DNA from: Carboxylicivirga marina
Lineage (GTDB): Bacteria; Bacteroidota; Bacteroidia; Bacteroidales; Marinilabiliaceae
DNA: 64,000 nucleotides
Assembly: GCF_016612505.1 (NCBI RefSeq)
Contig: NZ_JAENRR010000008.1
Coordinates: 89,242 to 153,241 of the forward strand
Direction of reading: 5' to 3'
Shown: positions 27,726 through 35,331 of the stretch, in pieces
Numbering within the stretch: position 1 is the stretch's first letter
How the letters are laid out: every line of letters begins with the position of its first letter
The notes under the pieces: generated by a model
Told to the model about the DNA's origin: nothing
What the model saw: only the letters and a program-made list of their open reading frames with translations
Databases searched by the model: none
Position numbers and translations under genes: made by a program

Positions 27726-29519
27726 CTATTGAATGCTGATTGCACCAAACTTACATTTTTCATAACAAGCACCACACTTGATACAAGTCTCCTGACTAAT
27801 TAAGTGAGGTTCTTTCTTATCACCGGTAATCGCATCAACCGGACATACGCGAGAACACAATGTACAACCGATACATTTTTCATCACTAATGACATATTGC
27901 ATTAATGACTTACATTGACCGGCCGGACATTTGCCATCATGAACGTGAGCTGCATACTCATCAGCAAAGTTCTCCATAGTTGAAAGAACAGGGTTTGGCG
28001 ATGTTTGACCCAATCCACAAAGAGAAGTATCTTTAATAACGTTACTTAAATTACGTAATAAAGTTAAGTCCTCTTCTGTTCCTTTTCCTTCGGTTAATTT
28101 CTCAAGCATCTCGTACAAGCGCTTGTTACCAATACGACATGGAGCACACTTACCACATGACTCTTCAACTGTAAAATCTAAATAGAATTTAGCTACAGAA
28201 ACCATACAATCGTCCTCATCCATTACGATCATACCACCAGAACCCATCATAGAGCCACAAGCAATCAAGTTATCGTAATCGATAGGAATATCTAAATGCT
28301 TTTCAGTTAAACAACCACCTGATGGTCCACCTGTCTGAACAGCTTTAAATTTCTTTCCATCTTTAATACCACCACCAATGTCGAAGATCACTTCGCGTAG
28401 TGTGGTACCCATTGGTACTTCAATCAAACCAACGTTATTTACTTTACCTGCTAAAGCAAATACCTTAGTACCTTTACTCTTTTCAGTACCGATACTGCTG
28501 AACCACTCAGCTCCTTCTAGCAAGATAACCGGAATGTTGGCATAAGTTTCAACGTTATTTACGTTGGTTGGCATACCTTTGTATCCGCTCTCTGATGGGA
28601 AAGGAGGCTTCACTGTAGGCTCACCACGTAAGCCCTCCATTGAGTGAATCAATGAGGTTTCTTCGCCACAAACGAAAGCACCGGCACCGTAACGTAGCTC
28701 AACATCAAAATCATAGTCAGTACCGAATAAACCAGTACCTAATAAACCATACTCACGAGCCTGATCAATAGCAATTTTCAAACGCGAAATAGCTAGTGGA
28801 TACTCAGCACGGATATAAATTAAACCTTTTGTAGCGCCAGTACAATAACCATTGATAGCCATTGCTTCAAGCACTGCATGAGGATCTCCCTCAAGGATTG
28901 AACGGTCCATAAATGCCCCCGGGTCACCCTCATCGGCATTACAAACCACATATTTTTGCTCAGCCTCTACTTTGCGAGTAATTTCCCACTTTAATCCTGT
29001 TGGGAAACCACCTCCACCGCGACCGCGAAGACCTGAGTCGATAATCACTTTAATGGCTTCTTCTGGTGTCATTTCAGTCAACACCTTACCCAATGCAGCA
29101 TATCCATCGCGTGCGATATACTCGTCAATATTTTCCGGGTTGATGAAACCACAGTTACGTAATGCGATACGAATCTGCTTTTTGTAGAATCCCATATCTT
29201 TCGATTCTGACACACGCTCTTGCGTTTCAGGATCGGTAAATAATAAACGCTCTACCTTACGACCTTTTACTAAATGCTCAGCTACAATTTCAGGAGCATC
29301 TTCAGGTGTTACCTGTACGTAAAAAGTATTGTCAGGTACCATTTTAACAACAGGACCTTTTTCACAAAAACCGAAACATCCGGTTCTTACCACTTGTACT
29401 TCGTTTTCAAGGCTATTTTCCTCTAAAACTTTTCCAAGATTTTGTACAATTTCTTCACCTTGCGAAGCACGACAGCCAGTTCCGCCACAAACAAGGATAT
29501 GATTTTTATATTTAGCCAT
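27726..29519 (-). CDS. hydB: HydB, NuoF-like NAD/FMN subunit (set 1, full-length)
   Basis: Flavin subunit where NAD(H) is handled and bifurcation is thought to occur. Of 597 residues: N-terminal thioredoxin-like [2Fe-2S] domain (CGGTGC near residue 12 and CFGFC near 48), NuoF core with GRGGGGFPTGLKW for NAD/FMN binding (about 165-180), SLBB-like part, the [4Fe-4S] motif ESCGKCAPCRIG with CGLGQ, and a C-terminal two-[4Fe-4S] ferredoxin (CIGCTLCSRVC and CIKCGACYEKC). This is the complete HydB layout known from Thermotoga-type enzymes. Compare the shortened NuoF-like protein of set 2 at 39313-40491. Confidence 0.95.
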   Translation of the reverse strand: MAKYKNHILVCGGTGCRASQGEEIVQNLGKVLEENSLENEVQVVRTGCFGFCEKGPVVKMVPDNTFYVQVTPEDAPEIVAEHLVKGRKVERLLFTDPETQERVSESKDMGFYKKQIRIALRNCGFINPENIDEYIARDGYAALGKVLTEMTPEEAIKVIIDSGLRGRGGGGFPTGLKWEITRKVEAEQKYVVCNADEGDPGAFMDRSILEGDPHAVLEAMAINGYCTGATKGLIYIRAEYPLAISRLKIAIDQAREYGLLGTGLFGTDYDFDVELRYGAGAFVCGEETSLIHSMEGLRGEPTVKPPFPSESGYKGMPTNVNNVETYANIPVILLEGAEWFSSIGTEKSKGTKVFALAGKVNNVGLIEVPMGTTLREVIFDIGGGIKDGKKFKAVQTGGPSGGCLTEKHLDIPIDYDNLIACGSMMGSGGMIVMDEDDCMVSVAKFYLDFTVEESCGKCAPCRIGNKRLYEMLEKLTEGKGTEEDLTLLRNLSNVIKDTSLCGLGQTSPNPVLSTMENFADEYAAHVHDGKCPAGQCKSLMQYVISDEKCIGCTLCSRVCPVDAITGDKKEPHLISQETCIKCGACYEKCKFGAISIQ

Positions 29520-29530
29520 AGCGCAAAAAA

Positions 29531-29938
29531 CTATTCGTTTTTATTCTCTTTTACTGTTTCGTAATTTACCGGGATGATTCCATCCACCAACTCTCCTCTG
29601 ATAACATACTTTTCAATGATTTCATCGGCCTTTTTATTATCTACATGACCAAAAACCACAGGGTCGTTACCTGGTAGAGTTACTTCAATGGTAGGTTCTG
29701 CGTGGCAGTAACCCATACATCCGGTTTGAGTAACTATGGCATCTATTGCCTGACGATCCATTTCTTCAATCATATGGTTCATCACTTCTTTTGCTCCTGA
29801 AGCAATACCACAGGTAGCCATCGACACTTTTACCTGAACCATTTTTTCAGGATTGTCGCTCTTCTCACGCAGACTTACTTTAGTCTGCAATTCTTCGCGC
29901 ATTTTGCGCAAATCAGCCAGAGATTTTACTTTTGACAT
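29531..29938 (-). CDS. Stand-alone thioredoxin-like [2Fe-2S] protein with three cysteines
   Basis: A 135-residue electron-transfer-type protein next to hydB (11 bp gap). The C-terminal part resembles the thioredoxin-like ferredoxin domain of NuoE/HydB: the first ligand region reads TCGIASGAKEV and the second reads TGCMGYCHAEP. The usual CX4C pair is reduced to one cysteine (CGIASG), so only three cysteines are available near the cluster site. I recall the same CGIASG form in hydrogenase-linked proteins of Firmicutes, so it looks like a family feature, not a mutation. Cluster binding with a non-cysteine fourth ligand, or no cluster, are both possible. Confidence 0.8.
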   Translation of the reverse strand: MSKVKSLADLRKMREELQTKVSLREKSDNPEKMVQVKVSMATCGIASGAKEVMNHMIEEMDRQAIDAIVTQTGCMGYCHAEPTIEVTLPGNDPVVFGHVDNKKADEIIEKYVIRGELVDGIIPVNYETVKENKNE

Positions 29939-30002
29939 AGCGATTGGTTATTATTAATTACACATTCCTTTATATAGTCTGGTACCTGAATAAATCAGGC
30001 TC

Positions 30003-30548
30003 TTAATCAAATTCTATCTTTAATTCCTTTAAATTCTCTTCAATCATTTCTTTTAAAAAACTTGTCACTTTTGGTAAGCGTATATCCACATCTCCCATTA
30101 CCTCTTTCACCTCATTGGTACTTATGGCAAATTCGTCTTCACCTCGCTTAACTTCAAATTGCAGGTTAACTCCATCGTTACCAGTCATCATCATGGCGGC
30201 TGTTGAAGCCAAATCACCCATTGGCGGTCGATCGATGTGTAAGCGACCAAACTTGGCAGTTAAGATCGTTCCTTCACCTATCTTCGACTCCAACGTCATT
30301 TGACCATCTGTCAGCTCTGCATTTTGAAGAATTAACGGAATACCCATACCAACTTTACGAGTCGTTCGTGATGTGTAGAACGGATCACTTACACTTTTTA
30401 GAGTCTCTTCGTCCATTCCTGTTCCATCGTCTTTAACCGAAATAGTCAACCACTGCTCTTCAATAACAATGGAGAGTTCAACATTAGCCGCTTTAGCTCT
30501 TACTGAGTTTTGGACGATGTCCATGATATGCATTGATAAATCCTTCAT
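30003..30548 (-). CDS. GHKL ATPase (histidine-kinase-like, no receiver or H-box)
   Basis: A 181-residue protein with a Bergerat ATP-binding fold: N box DIVQNSVRAKA (about 9-19), G1 DDGTGMD, F box DPFYTSR and G2 VGMGIPL. There is no dimerisation helix with a phosphoacceptor histidine, so it is not a complete sensor kinase. The C-terminal 60 residues (about 120-181) are of unknown type. It starts on the stop codon of the PHP gene (TAATG overlap), so the two are translationally coupled. A role as protein kinase or ATP-driven switch in hydrogenase signalling is inferred from the gene block. Confidence 0.85.
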   Translation of the reverse strand: MKDLSMHIMDIVQNSVRAKAANVELSIVIEEQWLTISVKDDGTGMDEETLKSVSDPFYTSRTTRKVGMGIPLILQNAELTDGQMTLESKIGEGTILTAKFGRLHIDRPPMGDLASTAAMMMTGNDGVNLQFEVKRGEDEFAISTNEVKEVMGDVDIRLPKVTSFLKEMIEENLKELKIEFD

Positions 30549-31291
30549 TACCTTAACTCCACAACTTTTCTTCCTTCTTCTTGATGGAATGCCATTTTGA
30601 GTTCTCCAAAACTCGCTTCTGCCAATTCAATAACAGAATAGTGCGTGCCAATCTGTTCAGGGAAATGTGCATCTGATGAGCGGATAACGGTATATTGTTT
30701 TAACTCGGGATGCTTTACTATTTGTTCTTCAACATCAACCCTTGCACTCATTCCGATAGCATCGGGTGTAATGTCAAAAGGCATAAAACCTAACTGACTA
30801 TACACACTATAGCTTGGCCGAAAAATATGCGCAGGAATAAACAAACCATTTAACTCCCTCACCTTTTGCTCTATCTCATCGATGGATTGGTTTAAAGCGC
30901 TTATCAACAAACGCTCTTCCTGCCCTTGTATCTCCTCATTTTCATTCACCCATACCTGGTGACCAAACTTGTCGGTATCATTTTCAATATTCGGCAAGTG
31001 CTCATCCAGGTATTTTTGGAAAGCTTCAAGTTTTTCAAAATTTTCAAAGAACGTTAAACAGTGAACTTCTTCTTTAGTGGTCACTTCAGCACCACATATT
31101 ACTGTTAATCCTTTTTCTTTTCCAACCCTATATACCTCAGCACATTGTCTGGTACTGTTATGGTCGGTTATTCCTATTATATCTAATCCTCGCTCCAGAG
31201 CTGTTTTAACAATCATGCCTGGACTCATCTCTAAACTTCCGCAAGGAGATAAGACGGTATGCATGTGCAAATCGGCTTTAAAGCGTTTCAT
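30548..31291 (-). CDS. PHP-domain metal-dependent phosphoesterase
   Basis: Predicted hydrolase of 247 residues with the PHP metal site: DLHMHTVLSPCG (about 7-18), GITDHNS (about 40-46), a central Glu in ICGAEVT, HCLTFF, PAHIFRP, and a final SSDAH (about 210). All motifs that hold the metals are present. Members act on phosphoesters such as nucleotides or histidinol phosphate; the substrate here is not known. Recurrent place in hydrogenase gene blocks suggests processing of a signalling nucleotide or removal of phosphate from a partner, but this is speculation. Confidence 0.85.
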   Translation of the reverse strand: MKRFKADLHMHTVLSPCGSLEMSPGMIVKTALERGLDIIGITDHNSTRQCAEVYRVGKEKGLTVICGAEVTTKEEVHCLTFFENFEKLEAFQKYLDEHLPNIENDTDKFGHQVWVNENEEIQGQEERLLISALNQSIDEIEQKVRELNGLFIPAHIFRPSYSVYSQLGFMPFDITPDAIGMSARVDVEEQIVKHPELKQYTVIRSSDAHFPEQIGTHYSVIELAEASFGELKMAFHQEEGRKVVELR

Positions 31292-31296
31292 TTTTT

Positions 31297-31313
31297 AGTA
31301 TCAAGTATCAAGA
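31297..31313 (-). repeat. Second copy of the 17-mer stutter repeat
   Basis: AGTATCAAGTATCAAGA, identical and in the same orientation as 25871-25887. It lies in the spacer between the PHP gene and the DRTGG gene, followed by related words (ATCTTGAATCT). Confidence 0.55.
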
Positions 31314-31375
31314 TTATTAGTACTAAGATTTAATGACAGCTTGCAAATTGTCTTGTGTCTTACATCTTGAATCTA

Positions 31376-31714
31376 TTATCTCTCGTTTAATAATTTGTAC
31401 AATTCACCAGATAATTCAAACGCTTCCATCGATGAACTCAAAAGCGGAATACCTTCATCATTGCTCTGGCTTATTGTATTCTCATCAGCTTCTAAATCTT
31501 TAACGATAATAACGGCTGCTACTTCTTTTAATGACGCCACGGCCATTACATTGCGGTGTGTTTGAAGGGTTATCCACACTTGTCCTTCATCCACATTGCC
31601 CATTACATCGCTTAATAAGTCAGATGTATAACCACCTGTTACTTCATTTTGAAGGCCTTCATCTCCTCCTGTAACTTTAAGATTAAGCTTTTCTATAATG
31701 TCAGAAACTTTCAT
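31376..31714 (-). CDS. Small DRTGG-domain protein (first of two)
   Basis: A 112-residue protein that is little more than a DRTGG domain: MKVSDIIEKLNLKV, then GGYTSDLLSDVMGNVDEGQVWITLQTHRNVMAVASLKEVAAVIIV. DRTGG domains are found in phosphotransacetylase N-termini and CBS-linked pyrophosphatases and are thought to sense ligands; biochemical data are few. Its ATG overlaps the end of the HydS-like gene by 14 bp. A sister gene lies at 33519-33875. Confidence 0.8.
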   Translation of the reverse strand: MKVSDIIEKLNLKVTGGDEGLQNEVTGGYTSDLLSDVMGNVDEGQVWITLQTHRNVMAVASLKEVAAVIIVKDLEADENTISQSNDEGIPLLSSSMEAFELSGELYKLLNER

Positions 31715-33080
31715 TTTTTGCTCCTTTTTTCTTACAATCTTTTTCTAAACGATCTTTTCCCCATGTCTTTTCTATTATTCGAATCGAATGTTGGGGATCT
31801 AATTTCTTAGTTTTTTCCATCATTCGCTGAACGAATACACAATTGGATAAGTGTGATTCTTTACGAACAATATCTTTAGCCAGGCTCTCACAGCTTGGGG
31901 CTCCACAAGCTCCACAATCAATCCCTGGTAAATAACACATCATTCGACGAACGCGTTCCATCTTTTTAAGTGCTATTCCCATATCTTCATCTAACACCAT
32001 CATTGATCGAGGCTCAATGCTTCCCACATCAATATTATCACGAATTAACTGCTTATGACTATCTGAAATATTAAGCACATATTTACCACTCGACGCAATT
32101 CTATCGGCTCTGTTTTTTAAACGCTCAACTGTCAAAAATCTGTTTTCGGTTAGTAAAACTCCTCCAGCACAGCTCTCATCACATGCGCGCAGCTCTAAAA
32201 AGTCAACATTTATAATTTCATCATTCTCTACTTTTTCAAGAAAAGAGATAACATTATGAATTTCGTCTATCGCTAAGCATCGGCCCGCCATATGACTGGC
32301 TTCACCATCAGTCAAGCTCCAGTTTAATCCTTTAGGAGATAAATAAGGAACTGTTTCTTGGCAAACATCAGTAGTTTCTGAGCGGGTTTTTAGCACATGA
32401 TACACTTTATTGTAAAGAAAGTCCATATTAATAACTCCATCAACATTAGACATTTCATCACCCACAGGGCTCTTTACTGTTGCAATTTTTGAAGCACATG
32501 GCGTAACGTAAAACACGCCAATTTCGTCGAAACTTTTGCCTTCCTCTTGTAATAACTCACGATAATAAAGTGCAGTACTATCAATAGGAGGCTTTACTGG
32601 TATAATATTGTTAACAAGCCCTGGGAAGCGGACCTGAATTAAACGAACAATGGAAGGACAAAAGGCACTTATCATAGGCTTATCCCTATCAGACTTAAGC
32701 CCTTCGAGCATAGATTCATTGATTACATCAACCGTGGCTTCAGCAGGCACTACATGAGTAAAACCTAAGCCTTTTAATACATCAATAATATCACACTCTT
32801 TAATATGCTTCGAAAACTGGCCAATAAATACGGATGGCAAAATGGCCACTCGATGTTTGTAGTTAAATATCTTTTCAAAGTCATCTTGCTCAACATAGAA
32901 AGCGTCAACCGGACAAGCTTTCATGCACTCACCACAATCAACACACCAGTTTTTTCGGATAGAGGCAACTCCATCACGTATACGAATGGCATCAGTCGGA
33001 CAAACGTTCATACAATGGGTACATCCATAGCACAAATCTTTATCAACCTTTAATGCATGATAAAACTGTTGATCGCTCAT
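31701..33080 (-). CDS. HydS-like [FeFe]-hydrogenase homologue without PAS, altered proton relay
   Basis: A 459-residue iron-sulfur protein. N-terminal two-cluster ferredoxin (CYGCTHCMNVC and CVDCGECMKAC, about 17-60), then an H-domain-like region, then a C-terminal PF04060-type four-cysteine cluster (CGACGAPSC...C, about 390-420). H-cluster motifs are altered: L1 reads AFCPSI, with Cys141 in the ligand position and Phe where the proton-relay Cys should be; L2 reads TPCASK (Cys195); L3 reads RACDESCAGG (Cys300 and Cys304). The four ligand cysteines remain, so a cubane or H-cluster could be held, but catalysis should be slow. Likely a sensor or electron relay in the signalling block. Confidence 0.85.
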   Translation of the reverse strand: MSDQQFYHALKVDKDLCYGCTHCMNVCPTDAIRIRDGVASIRKNWCVDCGECMKACPVDAFYVEQDDFEKIFNYKHRVAILPSVFIGQFSKHIKECDIIDVLKGLGFTHVVPAEATVDVINESMLEGLKSDRDKPMISAFCPSIVRLIQVRFPGLVNNIIPVKPPIDSTALYYRELLQEEGKSFDEIGVFYVTPCASKIATVKSPVGDEMSNVDGVINMDFLYNKVYHVLKTRSETTDVCQETVPYLSPKGLNWSLTDGEASHMAGRCLAIDEIHNVISFLEKVENDEIINVDFLELRACDESCAGGVLLTENRFLTVERLKNRADRIASSGKYVLNISDSHKQLIRDNIDVGSIEPRSMMVLDEDMGIALKKMERVRRMMCYLPGIDCGACGAPSCESLAKDIVRKESHLSNCVFVQRMMEKTKKLDPQHSIRIIEKTWGKDRLEKDCKKKGAKNESF

Positions 33081-33092
33081 AGCTCTTACTTC

Positions 33093-33509
33093 TTAACTTG
33101 TCAATTTAGTTGTTAGCTCAACTACTGTTCCTTCACCTACTTTACTTGTTATATCAATTATATCAGCATTCCTCTTCATATTAGGCAATCCCATGCCAGC
33201 TCCAAATCCCATTTCTCGCACCATAGCTGATGCTGTTGAATACCCCACCTGCATGGCTAAATCGATATCAGGAATCCCTGGCCCTTCATCTACTATTTTA
33301 ATGTAAATCCGATTCGTATCAATATCGACCAATACATTTCCTTTATAAGCATGAGCCACTACATTTACCTCCCCTTCGTACAAGGCTACCACAATACGCT
33401 TTATAATCTTTGGGTCAACATTAAGTTGTTTGAGTACCTTTTTAACGCCACTGGCAGCATTACCTGCCTTCGCAAAATTACCTCCTTCAACTTCGTAGCT
33501 AAACTCCAT
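33093..33509 (-). CDS. RsbW-like serine-protein kinase (GHKL fold)
   Basis: A 138-residue anti-sigma-type kinase: N box region ALYEGEVNVVAHAY (about 42-55), G1 VDEGPGIPD, and G2 GFGAGMGLPNMKRNAD. Proteins of this size bind ATP and phosphorylate a serine of an STAS partner, or hold a sigma factor. Neither is encoded nearby. It lies between a HydS-like gene (12 bp downstream) and a DRTGG gene (9 bp upstream), with a PP2C phosphatase gene one step further up. A kinase/phosphatase pair acting on an unknown partner is the natural reading. Confidence 0.85.
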   Translation of the reverse strand: MEFSYEVEGGNFAKAGNAASGVKKVLKQLNVDPKIIKRIVVALYEGEVNVVAHAYKGNVLVDIDTNRIYIKIVDEGPGIPDIDLAMQVGYSTASAMVREMGFGAGMGLPNMKRNADIIDITSKVGEGTVVELTTKLTS

Positions 33510-33518
33510 ATCTGCAAA

Positions 33519-33875
33519 TCAATAAATTGGGTTAACGCCAGATTCGAACAACACTCCAATGGTTCTAAACATCGAATACTGACACTCAATAAGTACTGTA
33601 TTGTTTTCGTCAGCAACCTCAATCATTTCAGGAGTTACTTTTTTTCCTCTTACAAAAACAACGCAATTGATATCAGCCATTTCAGCCGTTCTCACCGTTT
33701 GCATATTCGTTAAGCCAGTTATTAATACCAACTGTTCTGATTCTAGTGTTAATACATCACTCATTAAGTCACTTGCAAATGCATAGTTAATTTCATTATC
33801 AACAAACTGCTCACCGCAAACAACACGAGCATCCAGAAGCTCTGCTATCTTTCTTATTTTAAATGATGACGCCAT
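33519..33875 (-). CDS. Small DRTGG-domain protein (second)
   Basis: A 118-residue protein with a DRTGG-type core (YAFASDLMSDVLTLESEQ, then LVLITGLTNMQTVRTAEMADINCVVFV) and a short N-terminal helix (FKIRKIAELLDARVV). Only moderate similarity to the sister at 31376-31714, so the two are old duplicates or separate partners. It opens the second part of the signalling block after a 265-bp spacer. Confidence 0.75.
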   Translation of the reverse strand: MASSFKIRKIAELLDARVVCGEQFVDNEINYAFASDLMSDVLTLESEQLVLITGLTNMQTVRTAEMADINCVVFVRGKKVTPEMIEVADENNTVLIECQYSMFRTIGVLFESGVNPIY

Positions 33876-34106
33876 ACTTTTTAGTCTTAGCTGGATTTAA
33901 TTAGCAAACTATTAAAGAAATATTTCCCGAATACAAGAACAAACTAATACTAATATACCGAGAAAAAAAAGGTCAGATGTTGGTTTTCGGCAATACAGAA
34001 CAAGTCTAAATTAAAATGCAACAAATCAGCTATTAAGAGAATAAATGACTTTCAATTCGAAAGGCCTATTAGTATTTGAGCGTCAAATTATAACGAAGTT
34101 TTAATC

Positions 34107-34122
34107 CATGATTTAGATCATG
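34107..34122. promoter_or_regulatory. CRP/FNR-like palindrome in the hydrogenase cluster
   Basis: CATGATTTAGATCATG is a near-perfect palindrome holding TGAT-N4-ATCA, the core of CRP/FNR-type sites. It lies in the 265-bp gene-free spacer between the PP2C gene and the second DRTGG gene. A related CATCTAAATCCATG occurs at 41088-41101 before the first gene of the set 2 operon. Confidence 0.4.
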
Positions 34123-34140
34123 TTTACTATCAATTAATGC

Positions 34141-35331
34141 CTACATATACTCTATAGTGACGTCTTTAAGAAACTTCTCTTCGAGCAAGCGTACAACGCG
34201 CTTAACCACAGTACGTCGAATCTCTAACTCAACAGGCAAATTAGGATCTTGATGGGCAACGTTAATACGTGTTCCATTCAGAATATGAATACGATCACTT
34301 TCGAAAAGCATTTTGATTATCTGGTCGGCTGGCCCGTTACCTAATCGACTATTAACTGTATAACTTTCGAGAATTCGTGCAACTTTCCCCAGAGTTAAAA
34401 TCCCTTCAGTTACCAAACTAATTCCTTCCATAAATGAAACAGGCGGCAATTCACTATCTTCTGAATCTAAACCAGCATCAAACTTTAAGGCCAGCTCGCG
34501 AGCCACCACCTCAGCCGTGGTACCACCGGCTATTATTTTCCGGCCTTTAAAGCGTTTAACTTTTAGCGAAAATTCAAAATCATTGTGTTCTTCAAATGGC
34601 GGCCCGGTTATCAATAACAATTTACGAGGTTCACGATAATATATTACACCACAAGAGGTATCGTCTTTTGGTTTATCACCATCGTGCAACTGAGCCATAT
34701 TAATGACTTTTTGTGCCAATTTACCCGATGATGCAAAAGGTGTATACTTTACAATTTTCCTGACGTATTCGCCCAAATCTTCACGACTCCAACCAAAGGG
34801 AAAAGCACGTGTTCCCATACCCGATTGAACAACACCATCTGACCAAAAGAAGATACGATCTTCAAGCTGTGCCTTAAATTTACAAATCCTAAGCTTTTTA
34901 CCTTTATTCTGCTCACTTTCCAAAACCAAATCTTCCCACCCAGGATCTAATTCGGTTTGCCCACGCATGATCAAGCACAATGGATTATCATACTCAACAA
35001 TGGTAGTAGTTCCATCGTCTTCAATATCAATAATAGTAAAAGTACTATAGCTCACCTTTCGTACACTACACACAGGTAAGGTATTCATTATAATTTCAGC
35101 CGTTCGGGCAACTTCGCGGTGCTCAATGGTAAAGTTCATGGCCATAGAAGCAGTTAATGTAGCCAAAACATTGGCCTTAACTCCACTACCCATTCCATCA
35201 GAGAGAACAGCAATAATCCGTCCCTCCTCCTTAATTCTTTGGGAGAGGAAGACATCGCCGCATATAATTTCACCTACATGATTATTCTGGCGACATTCAA
35301 CATCTATGAAGAAACTATTTTCCAGTTCCAT
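34141..35331 (-). CDS. SpoIIE/PP2C-type serine phosphatase
   Basis: A 396-residue protein phosphatase of the SpoIIE family. The N-terminal two thirds carry PP2C metal motifs: GEIICGDVFL (about 18-27), AVLSDGMGSGVKAN (about 41-54), FFWSDGVVQSGMG and a late KDDTSCGVIYY. The last 150 residues (KLLLITGPPFEEHNDF to the end) form an extra domain that I do not recognise as a named family. The start overlaps the HydS-PAS gene by 17 bp, so the two are translationally coupled. That pairing fits the phosphatase-linked sensory class (group C3) of [FeFe]-hydrogenases. Target protein not seen in the window. Confidence 0.9.
   Translation of the reverse strand: MELENSFFIDVECRQNNHVGEIICGDVFLSQRIKEEGRIIAVLSDGMGSGVKANVLATLTASMAMNFTIEHREVARTAEIIMNTLPVCSVRKVSYSTFTIIDIEDDGTTTIVEYDNPLCLIMRGQTELDPGWEDLVLESEQNKGKKLRICKFKAQLEDRIFFWSDGVVQSGMGTRAFPFGWSREDLGEYVRKIVKYTPFASSGKLAQKVINMAQLHDGDKPKDDTSCGVIYYREPRKLLLITGPPFEEHNDFEFSLKVKRFKGRKIIAGGTTAEVVARELALKFDAGLDSEDSELPPVSFMEGISLVTEGILTLGKVARILESYTVNSRLGNGPADQIIKMLFESDRIHILNGTRINVAHQDPNLPVELEIRRTVVKRVVRLLEEKFLKDVTIEYM

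Noticed and set aside
31701..31714. Possible frameshift joining the HydS-like and DRTGG genes
   Set aside because: The 14-bp overlap has a proper stop and a proper ATG, and both products are complete, so this is normal coupling.
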